Positions 52,462-62,969 of a stretch of DNA of 64,000 nt are shown here, piece by piece. Under the pieces are notes generated by a model. The model had not been told where the DNA came from and ran no database searches. It saw nothing but the letters and a program-made list of their open reading frames with translations. The position numbers were made by a program, and so were the translations under genes. The stretch comes from Chondrus crispus (taxonomy: Eukaryota; Rhodophyta; Florideophyceae; Gigartinales; Gigartinaceae), in contig NW_005178734.1 of assembly GCF_000350225.1 (NCBI RefSeq), forward strand, positions 186,001 through 250,000. Direction: 5' to 3'. Numbering within the stretch: position 1 is the stretch's first letter; the number at the start of each line of letters is the position of its first letter.

Positions 52462-53514
52462 TTACTTGCGCTTCGAAGCCTTGGAATCGGTCGGGGCGTG
52501 GGTGCCGACAACGGTAGAGACAGTGTAGTCGGTCTCGATACCGCTAGCCTTTTCTTCCTCAATCTGGGACTTGATCCAGTCAAAAGTCCTCTTGAGGCCA
52601 TCCTGCAGCGTGATACCCGGGGCCCATCCGAGGACCTTGCTGCAGAGATCATTGTTAGAATTGCGGCCACGCACACCCTCGGGACCAGGAATGTGCTTGA
52701 TGGGAATGTCCTTCTCGGCAAAGCCAAGAACCATCTTACCCATATCGTTCATGGAGACCATTTCGTCGGAACCGATGTTGAGTGGCTCCGTGAAGTCTGA
52801 GTTCATGAGACGAATGATACCCTCGACGGCGTCGTCAACATAGCAGAACGATCGGGTCTGCTCGCCATCACCCCACATCTCGAATTCCTTGGTCGAAGTG
52901 ATGGCCTTGCGGCAAAAGGCAGCAGGGGCCTTTTCACGGCCACCCTTCCACGTACCCTGGGGTCCGTAGATGTTATGGAAGCGACCGACGCGAGTCTGCA
53001 TGCCAAAGTCCTTTCCGTAATGGATGGCAAGCTCCTCAGAAGCGAGCTTCTCCAGGCCGTACGCGTCCTGCGGCTGGGCGGGCCAGGCGTCTGATTCTTT
53101 CAAGCCCGGGTTCTTAGTGTCAAGCTGGGCACCTTCGGGGTAGATGCAAGCCGAGGAAGCGTAGTAGAACCTCTTGACGTCGGAGGTTCTAGCGGTCTCG
53201 AGCATGTTGAAAGAGATCATGGCATTGTTGTAGAGGATTACGGAATGGTTGGACTGGATGAAACCCATGCCACCCATGTCGGCAGCCAGGTTGTAGACAT
53301 CGGCACAGTCCTTGCAAGCCTTGAGGCAGTTGTCCTTATCGCGCAAGTCGAGAAGCATAAACTCATCACAGAACTCCTCGACCTTGAAGTATTCATTCGC
53401 CTTCCAGTCAGCGCCGACGACATGGTTTCCTTCCTCCTTGAGACGCTTTGCCAAATGTCCTCCGATGAAGCCACCGGCACCCGTAACCAACACACGCTTT
53501 TTAGTCTCAGCCAT
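52462..53514 (-). CDS. GME: GDP-mannose 3',5'-epimerase
   Basis: A 350-aa cytosolic extended short-chain dehydrogenase that converts GDP-D-mannose to GDP-L-galactose (and GDP-L-gulose). It feeds ascorbate synthesis and, in red algae, the L-galactose units of agar- and carrageenan-type wall galactans. The NAD-binding VTGAGGFIGGHLAKRL lies at residues 10-25, the active-site SSACIYPEG near 122-130, the catalytic YGLEK (Tyr and Lys) near 152-156, RFHNIYGPQGTWKGGREKAP near 180-200, and FCYVDDAVEGIIRLM near 235-250. Length and motifs match plant GME. The start chosen is ATG 53514 (MAETKKRVLV); an in-frame ATG 33 nt upstream would add unrelated residues. The gene has no intron. It is transcribed away from its minus-strand neighbour at 54540-55250. 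Confidence 0.95.
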   Translation of the reverse strand: MAETKKRVLVTGAGGFIGGHLAKRLKEEGNHVVGADWKANEYFKVEEFCDEFMLLDLRDKDNCLKACKDCADVYNLAADMGGMGFIQSNHSVILYNNAMISFNMLETARTSDVKRFYYASSACIYPEGAQLDTKNPGLKESDAWPAQPQDAYGLEKLASEELAIHYGKDFGMQTRVGRFHNIYGPQGTWKGGREKAPAAFCRKAITSTKEFEMWGDGEQTRSFCYVDDAVEGIIRLMNSDFTEPLNIGSDEMVSMNDMGKMVLGFAEKDIPIKHIPGPEGVRGRNSNNDLCSKVLGWAPGITLQDGLKRTFDWIKSQIEEEKASGIETDYTVSTVVGTHAPTDSKASKRK

Positions 53515-53683
53515 TTGAATAACTGGGGAGTGGGTAATTAAACACAATCGACAAACTGCTCAAGAGCGAGAGGTAGATCGGGGGGTGAGGCTAGTCGAGA
53601 GAGAAGCGGCACGGTGTGGGGCGGTGGAGGGGCGGTGGCTGATGTGACGAGGGTACGCGAAGGAGGCGGGATGGGGCTGTGGA

Positions 53684-53692
53684 TTTATAAAG
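53684..53692 (-). promoter_or_regulatory. TATA-like box upstream of GME
   Basis: The minus strand reads TTTATAAATCC about 170 nt upstream of the GME start codon, next to a run of about 16 Gs (plus strand, 53693-53707). It is the clearest TATA-like box in front of a gene here. Confidence 0.4.
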
Positions 53693-54539
53693 GGGGGGGG
53701 GGGGGGAGGCCCCTCAAGACAACGGTAACTGTCTGCGGTGGTTTTGGCAGAGGGAGGATGTGACGAATGGAATTGGGCGGGATCGGAGGGCAGCGGCGAT
53801 GGCTGCGTGACGGCATGTGCTTACATGCAGAGGCGGAACAATTGATTCAGGGGGAAGCTGAGAGGGGGAGTGTTGGGCCAATGCGCAGTGTTTGTTGACA
53901 CATCAGCGGCGCGCGCCCGCGCCACGTGTTCCGCCTCGCTTGCCCGCTCCCACGATGCCGCCGGAGAGGGGACCCTGCCGCCAATCCTCTTTGCTCGCAT
54001 TACAGTGCTACTCGCATACTGCTGTTACGCAGAGCCGTTCGACGCCCGCCCTTCCGATTCAAGCACCACCGCCGCGTCTCCGTCACGCAACCACTCTCGA
54101 CGAACACAAACTGAAGAGCACAATACCATGATACGTCGTGATGCAGGACAGTACAAATACAATCGCCTCGGCTTTTTGCCCTTTTCGGCCCATTCGCTTC
54201 CGCTGCTCAATCTTCCGTCCTTTCTCGCGTCCCTTCCTTCGCATCACCGGAGTAAGCAGACGAGACATCCTTGACTTGGCAAGCCGTACAACTTGCCCCC
54301 CCTCTGCCCTTCCGATTCCCTAACATCGTCGTCGCACCCGTCACGTCTCCAAGCGTTGTACTGTTGCCCACGATAACCGGTCCCCCAATCCTGTCGTCCA
54401 TCATCATTAAACCAACCAAGGACGAATCAAGGCGACGAACACCTTTCCAGAGCCCACCTCGCACCCCGCTACTATTTATAACAAAACAGAAACGCCCGGT
54501 CGCGAAAAAACTTTACCGCGAGCCGTCAGAAAGCCCACC

Positions 54540-55250
54540 TCACGCGAGCACGTCCATAAGCCTGCGCCCCCCGCGGCCCTCCCCTCCCCTCCAGTCCTTG
54601 CGTATCACGGTAACTCTATCCCTGCCCGTGCCGATGCTGCGATGCGCCAGCCGATGAAACTCAGCCACCCCGTGCACCACCAGTCTTCCCACGGCGTCCT
54701 CCATGCGCACCACCACACTGCCGCCCGGCGGAAGCCCGACCACCTGCTCCTCCACCCTGTCCACTATGCTGCGCACCAGGCCCTCCCGGCTCTTCGCCAA
54801 CTCGCGAAGCCTGCCGTCCACCCCGGGAGGGCCGCGTCGTTCTCTCTTGCCGCCCTCCATCACCTCGCGCTGCGCGCCCTCGTCCATCTCAACGAACCGC
54901 CCCCACGCCTTGCGCTGCTCCTTGCTCTCCCCGAGCGTCTCCCACGCCGAACGCCACGACATCTCGAACAGCTCGCGCGTCTCGCCCGCAGAGCTCCCGG
55001 CCAGCGCCTCTTGCTGGGCCGCCGAAAGCGCAAGCAGCGCCTCGTTGTGTATCCGCCGCATCCGCCGCGACACCACGGGCGCGCGCTCCGACGCTTGGTG
55101 CGCCGCCGTGCGTCGCGAGCGTCGCGGAGCTGCGGGCTCGAGACGCCGCCCCATGGCTAGCGGTCGCAATGGTAGCTGCGACGCGAGCGCCTCCACTTCG
55201 GCGGCAGTGAGCGTCGGCAGACGCCCGCGGGCTTGGCTCACAGACGACAT
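54540..55250 (-). CDS. R3H-associated domain protein (R3HDM4-like)
   Basis: A 236-aa single-exon protein with very GC-rich, Arg/Ala-rich coding. Residues about 50-150 (RMRRIHNEALLALSAAQQEA, then LFEMSWRSAWETLGESKEQRK) resemble the R3H-associated N-terminal domain. Residues about 160-215 (LVRSIVDRVEEQVV, VHGVAEFHRLAHRSIGTGR, RVTVIRK) resemble an R3H domain, in which Arg and His near the helix bind single-stranded nucleic acid. The ATG at 55250 is the first in frame. Function in any organism is poorly known; RNA binding is inferred. The next gene (56812) runs in the opposite direction. Confidence 0.7.
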   Translation of the reverse strand: MSSVSQARGRLPTLTAAEVEALASQLPLRPLAMGRRLEPAAPRRSRRTAAHQASERAPVVSRRMRRIHNEALLALSAAQQEALAGSSAGETRELFEMSWRSAWETLGESKEQRKAWGRFVEMDEGAQREVMEGGKRERRGPPGVDGRLRELAKSREGLVRSIVDRVEEQVVGLPPGGSVVVRMEDAVGRLVVHGVAEFHRLAHRSIGTGRDRVTVIRKDWRGGEGRGGRRLMDVLA

Positions 55251-56811
55251 GATTGCGTTTCGGTTGGTTGAACTGAGGCGAACTGGAGGTTGCGGGTAGG
55301 GATGGAGGGCGGGGAGAAAAAGCCGGAGGAGCGGGTGCGTGTTTGTGCGTTTGAGACAGCGCTAGACGAGTGGGTCGGGCAGCGGAGGAGAAGGGAGAAG
55401 AGGACGCGCACGAGATGCGCTGACATGTCTCATTCGGTGTCTTGCGTGAAGGCGGTCCGAGAAATGATTCAATTTGAAGGTCATGCTTGTGTGGAACGTG
55501 TGCACGCCGGTGCCCAATCATTTTGCAGCACTTCGAAAAACACACATGTGATTGGACAAAATGGAGCAGGCGGGGAGATGCAGATTCCGTTGAAGCATCG
55601 CAATCGATGGGCGCAAGTCAACCGCACCTCGCATTAAACCGTCTGTATGGTATTCCCCGAATATTTATATTTTTACTCAGGTACCGCACTGCACTCCTTG
55701 ATGGTCTCAACAGCTTTACGAGAACTTCCGGAAGCGTGCTCGTTTTATCTCACAGGCCGCTGACCGTCTTGTACCGTAGGGTGAATGTGTGGATGTCGTG
55801 TGGGGCTGTCTGTATCGATGTGCGCTTGTTAGGATCAATGGTTTATCCCCAAAACAGACACTTCTCGTCAAGAAGTATCATACAAACAAATGTCATCACT
55901 TTTTACGGCCACTGGCATGTTCATGCTTTTCTTGCAAAGTATTTTTAAACACTTAAAATACATTATCTCACAGCACGAGAGCCAAGATCACTTTGATTTC
56001 GTGGTTCTAAGCTTGAACGGACGGCCTTCTGGTTTCCTTTATGGGGCTCCTTTCGCCTTGCAGTTCGGTCTCCGTCTTGGCACTGTATCTCACCGAGCCC
56101 GTCACAGCAGACGAACATTGCATCTCTTGAGTGAGCACAGAGAATATTCGTACTGGGAGGAAGTGTTCACTCGAATCTAACCAGCCCCGATTGCGTTGGG
56201 AATCGAATGGACGACGCATGAACGTCGATATGACTTCTCAGTCTCATAAGCTATCATGAATGCAGTATGCCACTGTCATGTCCATCGGGTCATGAGCTGT
56301 ACACTTTCCAGGTGCAAATTCAGATACAGATGCACAGTTCATGATATCTTTTCTACGAGCACAAAGCCACAAGCAAGGAGCACATGGTACAGCGTCCGGT
56401 GAGCAGTCAAGAGACGCTCCCTTGCCTGCATTCCCACACCGAGCGATGCTACTGTACAATACTGCTGATACTGTACCGGTACAGTATCAGCCAGGCAATG
56501 CCCTAATACGCTCACTCATTAGGTGGCACAGCAATTGCCCGCGACAGTTGCTAAAAACAGATTTTGGGTCAGTGGCGAGGTCGCCCTTTGTAAACTTTAC
56601 ACGTGTAAACGCATTACACTGCAAATGCTTTCAGAGAAACTGTCTTGAGCCATTCTCTTATCATAACTGTGCACGGTCTCACTTCATCCGATTTGTCTCA
56701 CCCGCGAGAGAGGTTAGGTTGATCCATTCCCCTCTTACGAAAGGTAGTGCACCTTTGACTGAGGCATCCTGCAGGCTCTGGACCTTCACGCGTAGCACTT
56801 CTACCACACCT
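55251..56811. other. intergenic region between divergent genes, with a 26-bp palindrome
   Basis: No gene is supported over 1.56 kb. A perfect 26-bp palindrome lies at 56465-56490. The ends presumably hold the promoters of the flanking divergent genes. Confidence 0.55.
56465..56490. repeat. perfect 26-bp palindrome containing TACTGTA/TACAGTA
   Basis: CTGATACTGTACC is followed directly by its exact reverse complement. It is about 320 nt upstream of the IGHMBP2-like start codon. Confidence 0.9.
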
Positions 56812-59800
56812 ATGTCCGAGAAGCTATCTTCATACGTTGGGTTGCAAAAGGAGCTGCTTGTTCTGGAGAGAGAGGCAGAAAAGGAGGAGGCATCTCTCGC
56901 GACGGAGGGGGCCAAGCTTTCCGCTTTGCAATCATCCGGGGTAAGATCATTTACTCTTTCTTGTGCACATTCGTTTTACGCGCCCTCTTAAAAGCGAAAT
57001 TTAAGGTTCTAACTACTTCACTATCTTGTTCGCGTCGTTCAAAATAATGAAATAGCAAGCTATTCTCCGCCTTTCTTTGAAGTCTGAGTCTTCCGATGCC
57101 GGTGGAAGGCAGCAAATATGTCTCTCAACCAGCGGGGGCAGAGAAATATCTGCCGCGCGTATCTCATCGGGGGACATCGTTGGCGTTCGACGTCATGGAA
57201 AAAGTGACGGTGCAGGTGCAGCGGGGATTGTGGAGGGAGTCGTGGTCAAGATGGAAGAGACAACCATCTCTATTAGCCTCGACGATGTTCTTCCCGAAGT
57301 TGAAGACCATTCCGCCTTATTTCTTGTCCTGAAGCTTACTTCTAACGTAACCCACAAGCGGTTTACAGCTGGGTTGGAAAATCTGGAAAAAGCCTATTCT
57401 GACCCAACGCACGTTTCGAACGCTCTACTTCGTGTCCTCTTGGGTGAGCGCACACCGCGGTTTACGGAAGAAAAATCATCTCTTGATGATACGGCACTCG
57501 CTGAGCTCAACAAGGAACAGCAAAGAGCTGTGCAATGCGCATTGGATGCGAAGGATCTTGCAGTAATTCACGGTCCTCCCGGGACGGGGAAAACACATAC
57601 GCTTGTGGCCTACATCTTGGCTGAAGTCGCGCGAGGAAACCGCGTCCTTGTCTCTGCCCCTTCCAATGTCGCCGTAGACAACATTGCGGAACGACTACCT
57701 CGAAGCGACCGCAAAATAAAGTTTGTTCGAGCAGGGCATCCTGCACGGATTATGCCAAGCGTCATCGAACATAGCTTGGATGCGCTCCTCGCAAGGACTG
57801 ATGAGGCTGCACTAGCTAGAGATATCAGGAAGGAATTGGAAGAGCTGCAGGCGTCAGTTGTGAAGACGAAACATCGCGGAGAACGGAAATCCCTGCGACT
57901 ACAGCAAAGAGAATTGCGGAAGGATTTGCGGAAGCGGGAGCGGCTTGCGGTTCAGAGATTGCTTGCAAGGGTCGATGTCGTTCTTTCTACGATCAGTGGA
58001 GCTGGAGCACGTGTGCTTGACATTGCAGAAGGGTTGAAGCCTTTTGACGTTGTTGTTGTTGATGAAGCCGCACAAGCACTTGAGGCTGCGTGCTGGGTAC
58101 CACTACTGCGAGCGAAGAAAGCTGTACTGGCTGGGGACCCTTACCAGTTGGCCGGTACTGTAAAATGTGCAGAAGCCGAGGCTCGCGGTCTGAAAACCAG
58201 TATTCTGGACCGGGTATTCTCCACTCCCGAGCTGCAGTCCGCGGTGGTCATGCTGCGAACGCAATACCGAATGAACAGCGTCATATCGACTTGGAGCAGT
58301 GGTGAGTTCTACTCGGGCAATCTCGTGGCCGATTCATCAGTTGCGAATCATCGTGTAGTGGAGATAAATGGCTGCAACGTTGAGGCAGACGATGATGAGA
58401 ATTTGGTAAATCCCTTTATCCTGATCGACACTGCTGGAGGGGATTGCGAGGAGGATGACTTGTCGAAAGAAATCAGCGAGGATCCGTCCCTCGTTAAAAG
58501 CAACAACGTAGTGGCATCTAGGTCCAACAAAGGAGAAGCCGCAATCGTCTCCCAGGTCGTCGCGCAATTCGTTCTGAACGGTGTCCCTAAGAAGGATATC
58601 GCCGTGATTTCTCCGTATTCCGGGCAAGTGGAGCTCTTACGGCGTGTCTTATGGCCTGAACACGGTAGAAGCATAGAGGTCGCCACAATTGATTCCTTTC
58701 AGGGCCGAGAGAAGGAAGTTGTTTGCATGTCCCTTGTTCGAAGTAACGAGCGAGGAGACGTTGGTTTTTTGAAAGATGATAGGCGGCTGAATGTGGCCAT
58801 AACTCGAGCACGCCGTTGCATTTTGATCGTATGTGATTCTGAAACAATTTCCACTCATCCCTTGCTCGAGCGAGTTGTCCAGTACTCTGAAAATCATGGA
58901 CACTACAGGTCTGCAGTCGTTGACTTTCCTGACATCGTCGGGACATATTCCCAGCAGAGAAGGCCAAAGGAGGCGATTGATGCCGAGGGCAGGCCTCAGG
59001 CCGTAAAGAAAGGCACGAAACGAGTTAAGGGTCCAAAAAAGATCATCAAAGCCAAATCCAAGTCTATCCCCAAACCAGCACCCGCAGAGTTGAAAGGATG
59101 GTCTAGGACAACTACAGACTCTGAACGCGATGATCTACAGAGTCGCCTTCGTCAAGAAATCGAGAGTTTTGCCAAGAACGATTCCTTGGTCGAGAAAACG
59201 TACCCGCGCACACTGTCGTCCATTGGCAGGCTTTTCGTTCACGAACTCTCCGAAGAGTTTAACTTAAATCACAAATCAGAGGACGTCGAGGGATCGAGAC
59301 AAATTAAGGTTTGGAAAAAGGATAGCAGGAGCCAGCGGCGCGGGGATCAATCGAAAGTAGTAGAGGAAGATGGCGAAGGAGAGAGCAGACACGACCCAGG
59401 TCCGACACAAGGGGGAATGTTTGAGCTCCTCGGAAACGAGTCTGAGGATGAACATGCTCAGGAGGGCGTTAGAAGTGATGATGCCCACGCACCCCAAACA
59501 TCAGAGTACGAAGACATTAATAGTTTGCTACGCAGAGTTGCTTTAGCAAAAGAGTCCAGAGACATGGAGGCTGCGCCCGGACCTGCCGCTCAGCCATCAG
59601 GTTCTGCGTCTGGTGCGGCAGGTCAAGGAAGCAAGAAAAAGAAAAAGAGGCGCGGCGGAAAGAGCCGGAAGACTGGTGACTCGGATGAGGAATTTGACGC
59701 TATCCTTGCCGAGTATGGTGCCAATCCGGCTAGAGGGAAAAGTGGAAAGACGGACCTTGTCCAGCAAATTATCGACGGCAAGATTACGGTATGTCCGCCC

Positions 59801-59896
59801 CGACCATCAAAGGCGCACACTCAAGCGAAGCAGAGACTCGCAGCGAAAGTATCTCAGGAGCAGGAGAAACGAACACGGAAGACCAAGAAAAATTAA
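56812..59896 (+). CDS. IGHMBP2/SMUBP-2-like superfamily 1 helicase, one intron
   Basis: Exon 1 is 56812-56940 (starting MSEKLSSYVGLQKELLVLER) and exon 2 is 57083-59896, with a 142-nt phase-0 intron (GTAAGA...TTGAAG). The main frame has no ATG at its start, so the upstream exon is needed; total about 980 aa. Helicase motifs: HGPPGTGKTHT near residue 205 (motif I), APSNVAVDN (Ia), VVVDEAAQALEAA near 367 (II), AGDPYQLAGTV (III), RTQYRMNS (IV), TIDSFQGREKEVV near 577 (V) and LNVAITRARRCI (VI). A stalk-like coil lies between Ia and II. An R3H domain follows near 757-777 (GRLFVHELSEEFNLNHKSED). The C-terminus is Lys-rich and the AN1 zinc finger of animal IGHMBP2 is not visible. The family unwinds RNA/DNA 5' to 3' and associates with ribosomes and tRNA processing. 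Confidence 0.92.
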
Positions 59897-60553
59897 CTGA
59901 ACTGAATCGCATTAACTTGCTCCTGCAGTTACTTCCATACAATACTTTGAACGCCCAAAGTGTATGCACCGCTGGCTCATCTAGGACGGAGAGAGTGCTA
60001 CACGGCAGGACTTTCGGTTTGAATGGTGCATTGTTTCGAGGGGACTATCATCTCCTGATTTGGACAAAGCCATGACAACAATATCAATTGCACATTTATT
60101 CGATTGCCTCTTGTGCCGCACCAAATGAGGTCATCGCTCATGCCTGAAGGAATCTGCCGTAGACGCGGCATCCACAACACGGGGTCGCAGAGTAGGTGCT
60201 GGTACATCTTCGGCAGCGAGTGTAACACGTGTGCGTTTCGGATCTCATGTTCATTTTGTGCGCCAAGATCACAGTGCTGGAGATGAGAACTGTCTACGGA
60301 AAAGACGCGTCATTTGGGTCAATTGTTACGATTGATGGGCCAATTGCCGAAATTTTCTTCATTCTATCTATGCACATCCAGACTCAACGGCTCAACCTGG
60401 CCAGCCTTGCCCCACTTCATGTACACTCTCTCTCTCCTTCACCTACGCCATCACATTCGCCCCGTGACAGTCTTGTATCGACAGGGCGCCTCCATTTACG
60501 TAGCTTCCCCATTTAAACGACCTAGAGACTGAGCTACTTCAGCTGGTGGTAGA
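59897..60553. other. intergenic region, no gene seen
   Basis: About 650 bp between two plus-strand genes. No coding support or notable repeat; the last about 130 bp are C/T-rich, as in other leaders here. Confidence 0.5.
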
Positions 60554-62416
60554 ATGCCTGCGATGCTCCTAGCTTTTGCCTCAGGACTTCCTCTAAACCA
60601 GAAATTCTTGTCGACGTTCTTCTCGCCTCGAAACGGCAAGTGTCAACTTTTTGTCCAAATGCCAAGGACTTTCGCAAATCGCAACGCAGAGGCCAACAAT
60701 TCGCGGGTGGGGCAAAGCTATACCAGGAGTTCGTCCGGGCGCAGAGGCAATCGTGGTGGTCGTGGACGTTATGGCGGAAACCGTAGGAATGCGGCTCCGA
60801 GAGCACAAGTTGACCCATTTGCTGGAGATCCGGTGATTCCGTCTCCCGCTCCGGCGACACTACCCTCGGACTCATGTGCAATGGTGTGGCTTCGAAACGA
60901 CTTGCGCGTGCGAGATCATGCCGCTCTGGCACTCGCCGACACGGCGTCTGTTCTTGTTCCCTTCTATGTATTTGACACTTCTCAATACGGCCCGGATCAC
61001 CTTTCGCCGCATGGCTTCCAGCGTACAGGTCCTTTCCGAGCTGACTTCCAGAAGCAAGCAGTGAAAGAAATGCAGCAAGCACTCCGCGTACGAGGTAGCG
61101 ATTTGGTCGTGAAAATCGGTGATCCCGTTGACGAAATCATGCCAGTCGCAAGACAGCTTATCGAAGAGGGATTTAAACCCCTGAGGATGGTGGCACACAA
61201 GGAGGTCACTTGGGAGGAGAATAAAACAGAGGAACGCATGGAAAAAGCATTCAGGGAACTTGGCGAGGAAATGCACGCTGATGTCGATATCCACTTTGTT
61301 TGGGGCGCGACGTTACATCATTTAGATGACTTGCCCTTTAATGCCGGTGGACCTGGAGTCCCAGAAACGTTCACTGCATATCGTAAGCTCATAGAGGGCC
61401 GGAACGGAGCCACAGTTCGGGAAGAGATAAAAATGCCAGGACGTTTCAAGCCGTACCCTCTGCATATAGGCATTCCGTCTGATGAAATGCCTCTTCTCGG
61501 CGACGAGCTCGAGGTTGCTGGTTTGGCCGAGCCGAACGACCATCCTTACCCACATCCTCTTGCTTGTGTCGATTTTATCGGTGGGCTCAAAGAGGCAGAA
61601 AAGAGACTTGATGAGTTTGTTTGGAAAGCTGACGCATTGCGCACGTACAAAGAAACAAGGAACGAATCAGGAACAAAAAATGGGTCCTCAAAATTGTCTC
61701 CGTGGTTAGCCTTGGGGTGTATTTCACCAAGAACTGTGTACTGGGAGTGTCAGAGCTATGAAGAAAAGCGTGAGAAGAATGAGTCCACATACTGGATGGT
61801 ATTTGAACTCATGACACGAGACTACTTTCGTTGGATCGCAGCATCTGTGGGTACAAAACTGTTTGCTTTGAACGGCTACTCTGGTCGTGGGAAGAACGAG
61901 GCGAGTATTTGGGGCATCCCGTGGCATCTCATTAAGCCACTTCACAAGGATCGCTTGCAAAAATGGATTGATGGAAAGACCGGTGCGCCAATTGTCGATG
62001 GAAATATGAGAGAGTTGGCGGGCACTGGGTTCATGAGCAATCGCGGTCGTCAAAATGTGGCTTCATTCCTAATTCATGACCTCGGATATCCGGACTGGAG
62101 AGCAGGTGCTGAGTACCTTGAAAGCCAGCTGATAGACCATGATGTTGCCTCTAATTGGGCAAATTGGGCATATCTCGCGGGTGTCGGGAGTGATCCACGA
62201 GGTGGGAGAAAGTTCAATGTCGTGAAGCAAAGCATGCAGTACGATCCTGAAGGGCGATTTCTCAACAGATGGGTACCAGAACTAGTGGATATCCCGGTCC
62301 CGATGAAGCATGAACCACATACGTTGTCGAAAGCAGAACTTGAGGATTTGAACGTAACACCTGGCAAAACATACCCGAACCCTATTGTTCCGCTGTCGAG
62401 AGCTCCCCAGAAGTGA
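60554..62416 (+). CDS. DASH-type cryptochrome/photolyase
   Basis: A 620-aa single-exon flavoprotein. The photolyase N-terminal domain starts at about residue 108 (AMVWLRNDLRVRDHAAL). The FAD-binding domain includes SPWLALGCISPRTVYWE near 377, GKTGAPIVDGNMRELAGTGF near 475 and MSNRGRQNVASFL near 495. The segment from LGYPDWRAGAEYLESQLIDH to NVVKQSMQYDPEGRF is characteristic of the DASH clade. DASH proteins repair cyclobutane dimers in single-stranded DNA or act as blue-light sensors, often in plastids or mitochondria. Residues 1-107 are an extension: a possible transit peptide (MPAMLLAFASGLPLNQKFLS), then an Arg/Gly-rich tract near 63-78 (GRRGNRGGRGRYGGNRR) of the kind that binds RNA. A second ATG 108 nt downstream could start a non-targeted form. 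Confidence 0.93.
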   Translation: MPAMLLAFASGLPLNQKFLSTFFSPRNGKCQLFVQMPRTFANRNAEANNSRVGQSYTRSSSGRRGNRGGRGRYGGNRRNAAPRAQVDPFAGDPVIPSPAPATLPSDSCAMVWLRNDLRVRDHAALALADTASVLVPFYVFDTSQYGPDHLSPHGFQRTGPFRADFQKQAVKEMQQALRVRGSDLVVKIGDPVDEIMPVARQLIEEGFKPLRMVAHKEVTWEENKTEERMEKAFRELGEEMHADVDIHFVWGATLHHLDDLPFNAGGPGVPETFTAYRKLIEGRNGATVREEIKMPGRFKPYPLHIGIPSDEMPLLGDELEVAGLAEPNDHPYPHPLACVDFIGGLKEAEKRLDEFVWKADALRTYKETRNESGTKNGSSKLSPWLALGCISPRTVYWECQSYEEKREKNESTYWMVFELMTRDYFRWIAASVGTKLFALNGYSGRGKNEASIWGIPWHLIKPLHKDRLQKWIDGKTGAPIVDGNMRELAGTGFMSNRGRQNVASFLIHDLGYPDWRAGAEYLESQLIDHDVASNWANWAYLAGVGSDPRGGRKFNVVKQSMQYDPEGRFLNRWVPELVDIPVPMKHEPHTLSKAELEDLNVTPGKTYPNPIVPLSRAPQK

Positions 62417-62969
62417 GCAGATGAAAGTTAAGTTCATGGGCAATGTTTCGTAAACTGTTTTGTCATCAAAGCTGGTACTTCATTGCCATGCCCCAAACTG
62501 CAAAGTTACAATGTAGGCCGCTATGTACAACATAGCGAGATAATTTACACACTAACTCTGGCTCGAGCGGACTTAAACGGTTGTTCAAAAACGCAATACC
62601 CTCGTCAAGGGGAGTGATGAGTCCGCTCCGCAGATTTGGAGAGTCATCATGAACAGGTCTTGTGCGACAGTATGACGGTTTGACAGGAGCGCGACATCAA
62701 ATTCGGTGTCACCATACTGTACCGACAGGAGAGAGTACTAAAATTATCTCAAAAAAGTTGTGAAATTTTTAACAGTTTGGGAGGCTATGAAGGCTACCGT
62801 AGTCTGCATGAACCACAACACGCAGAGCCGGTGTAAGAATCGAGGAAATTGCAGTCATTGTCATGGCCCCAGGGCGGTATCGTGAAGCATCTTTCGCTTT
62901 ACGGACGTGCACCGACGACTGTTTTGCTACAAGGTCAAGCTTTGCAGCCAGTCACAGGCATCAAATGCC
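62417..62969. other. intergenic region, no gene seen
   Basis: About 550 bp without coding support between two plus-strand genes. Confidence 0.5.

Noticed and set aside
55251-56811. Functional pairing of the two R3H-type genes around this spacer
   Set aside because: Both neighbours carry R3H-like domains, but two common domains in adjacent divergent genes is weak evidence for a link.
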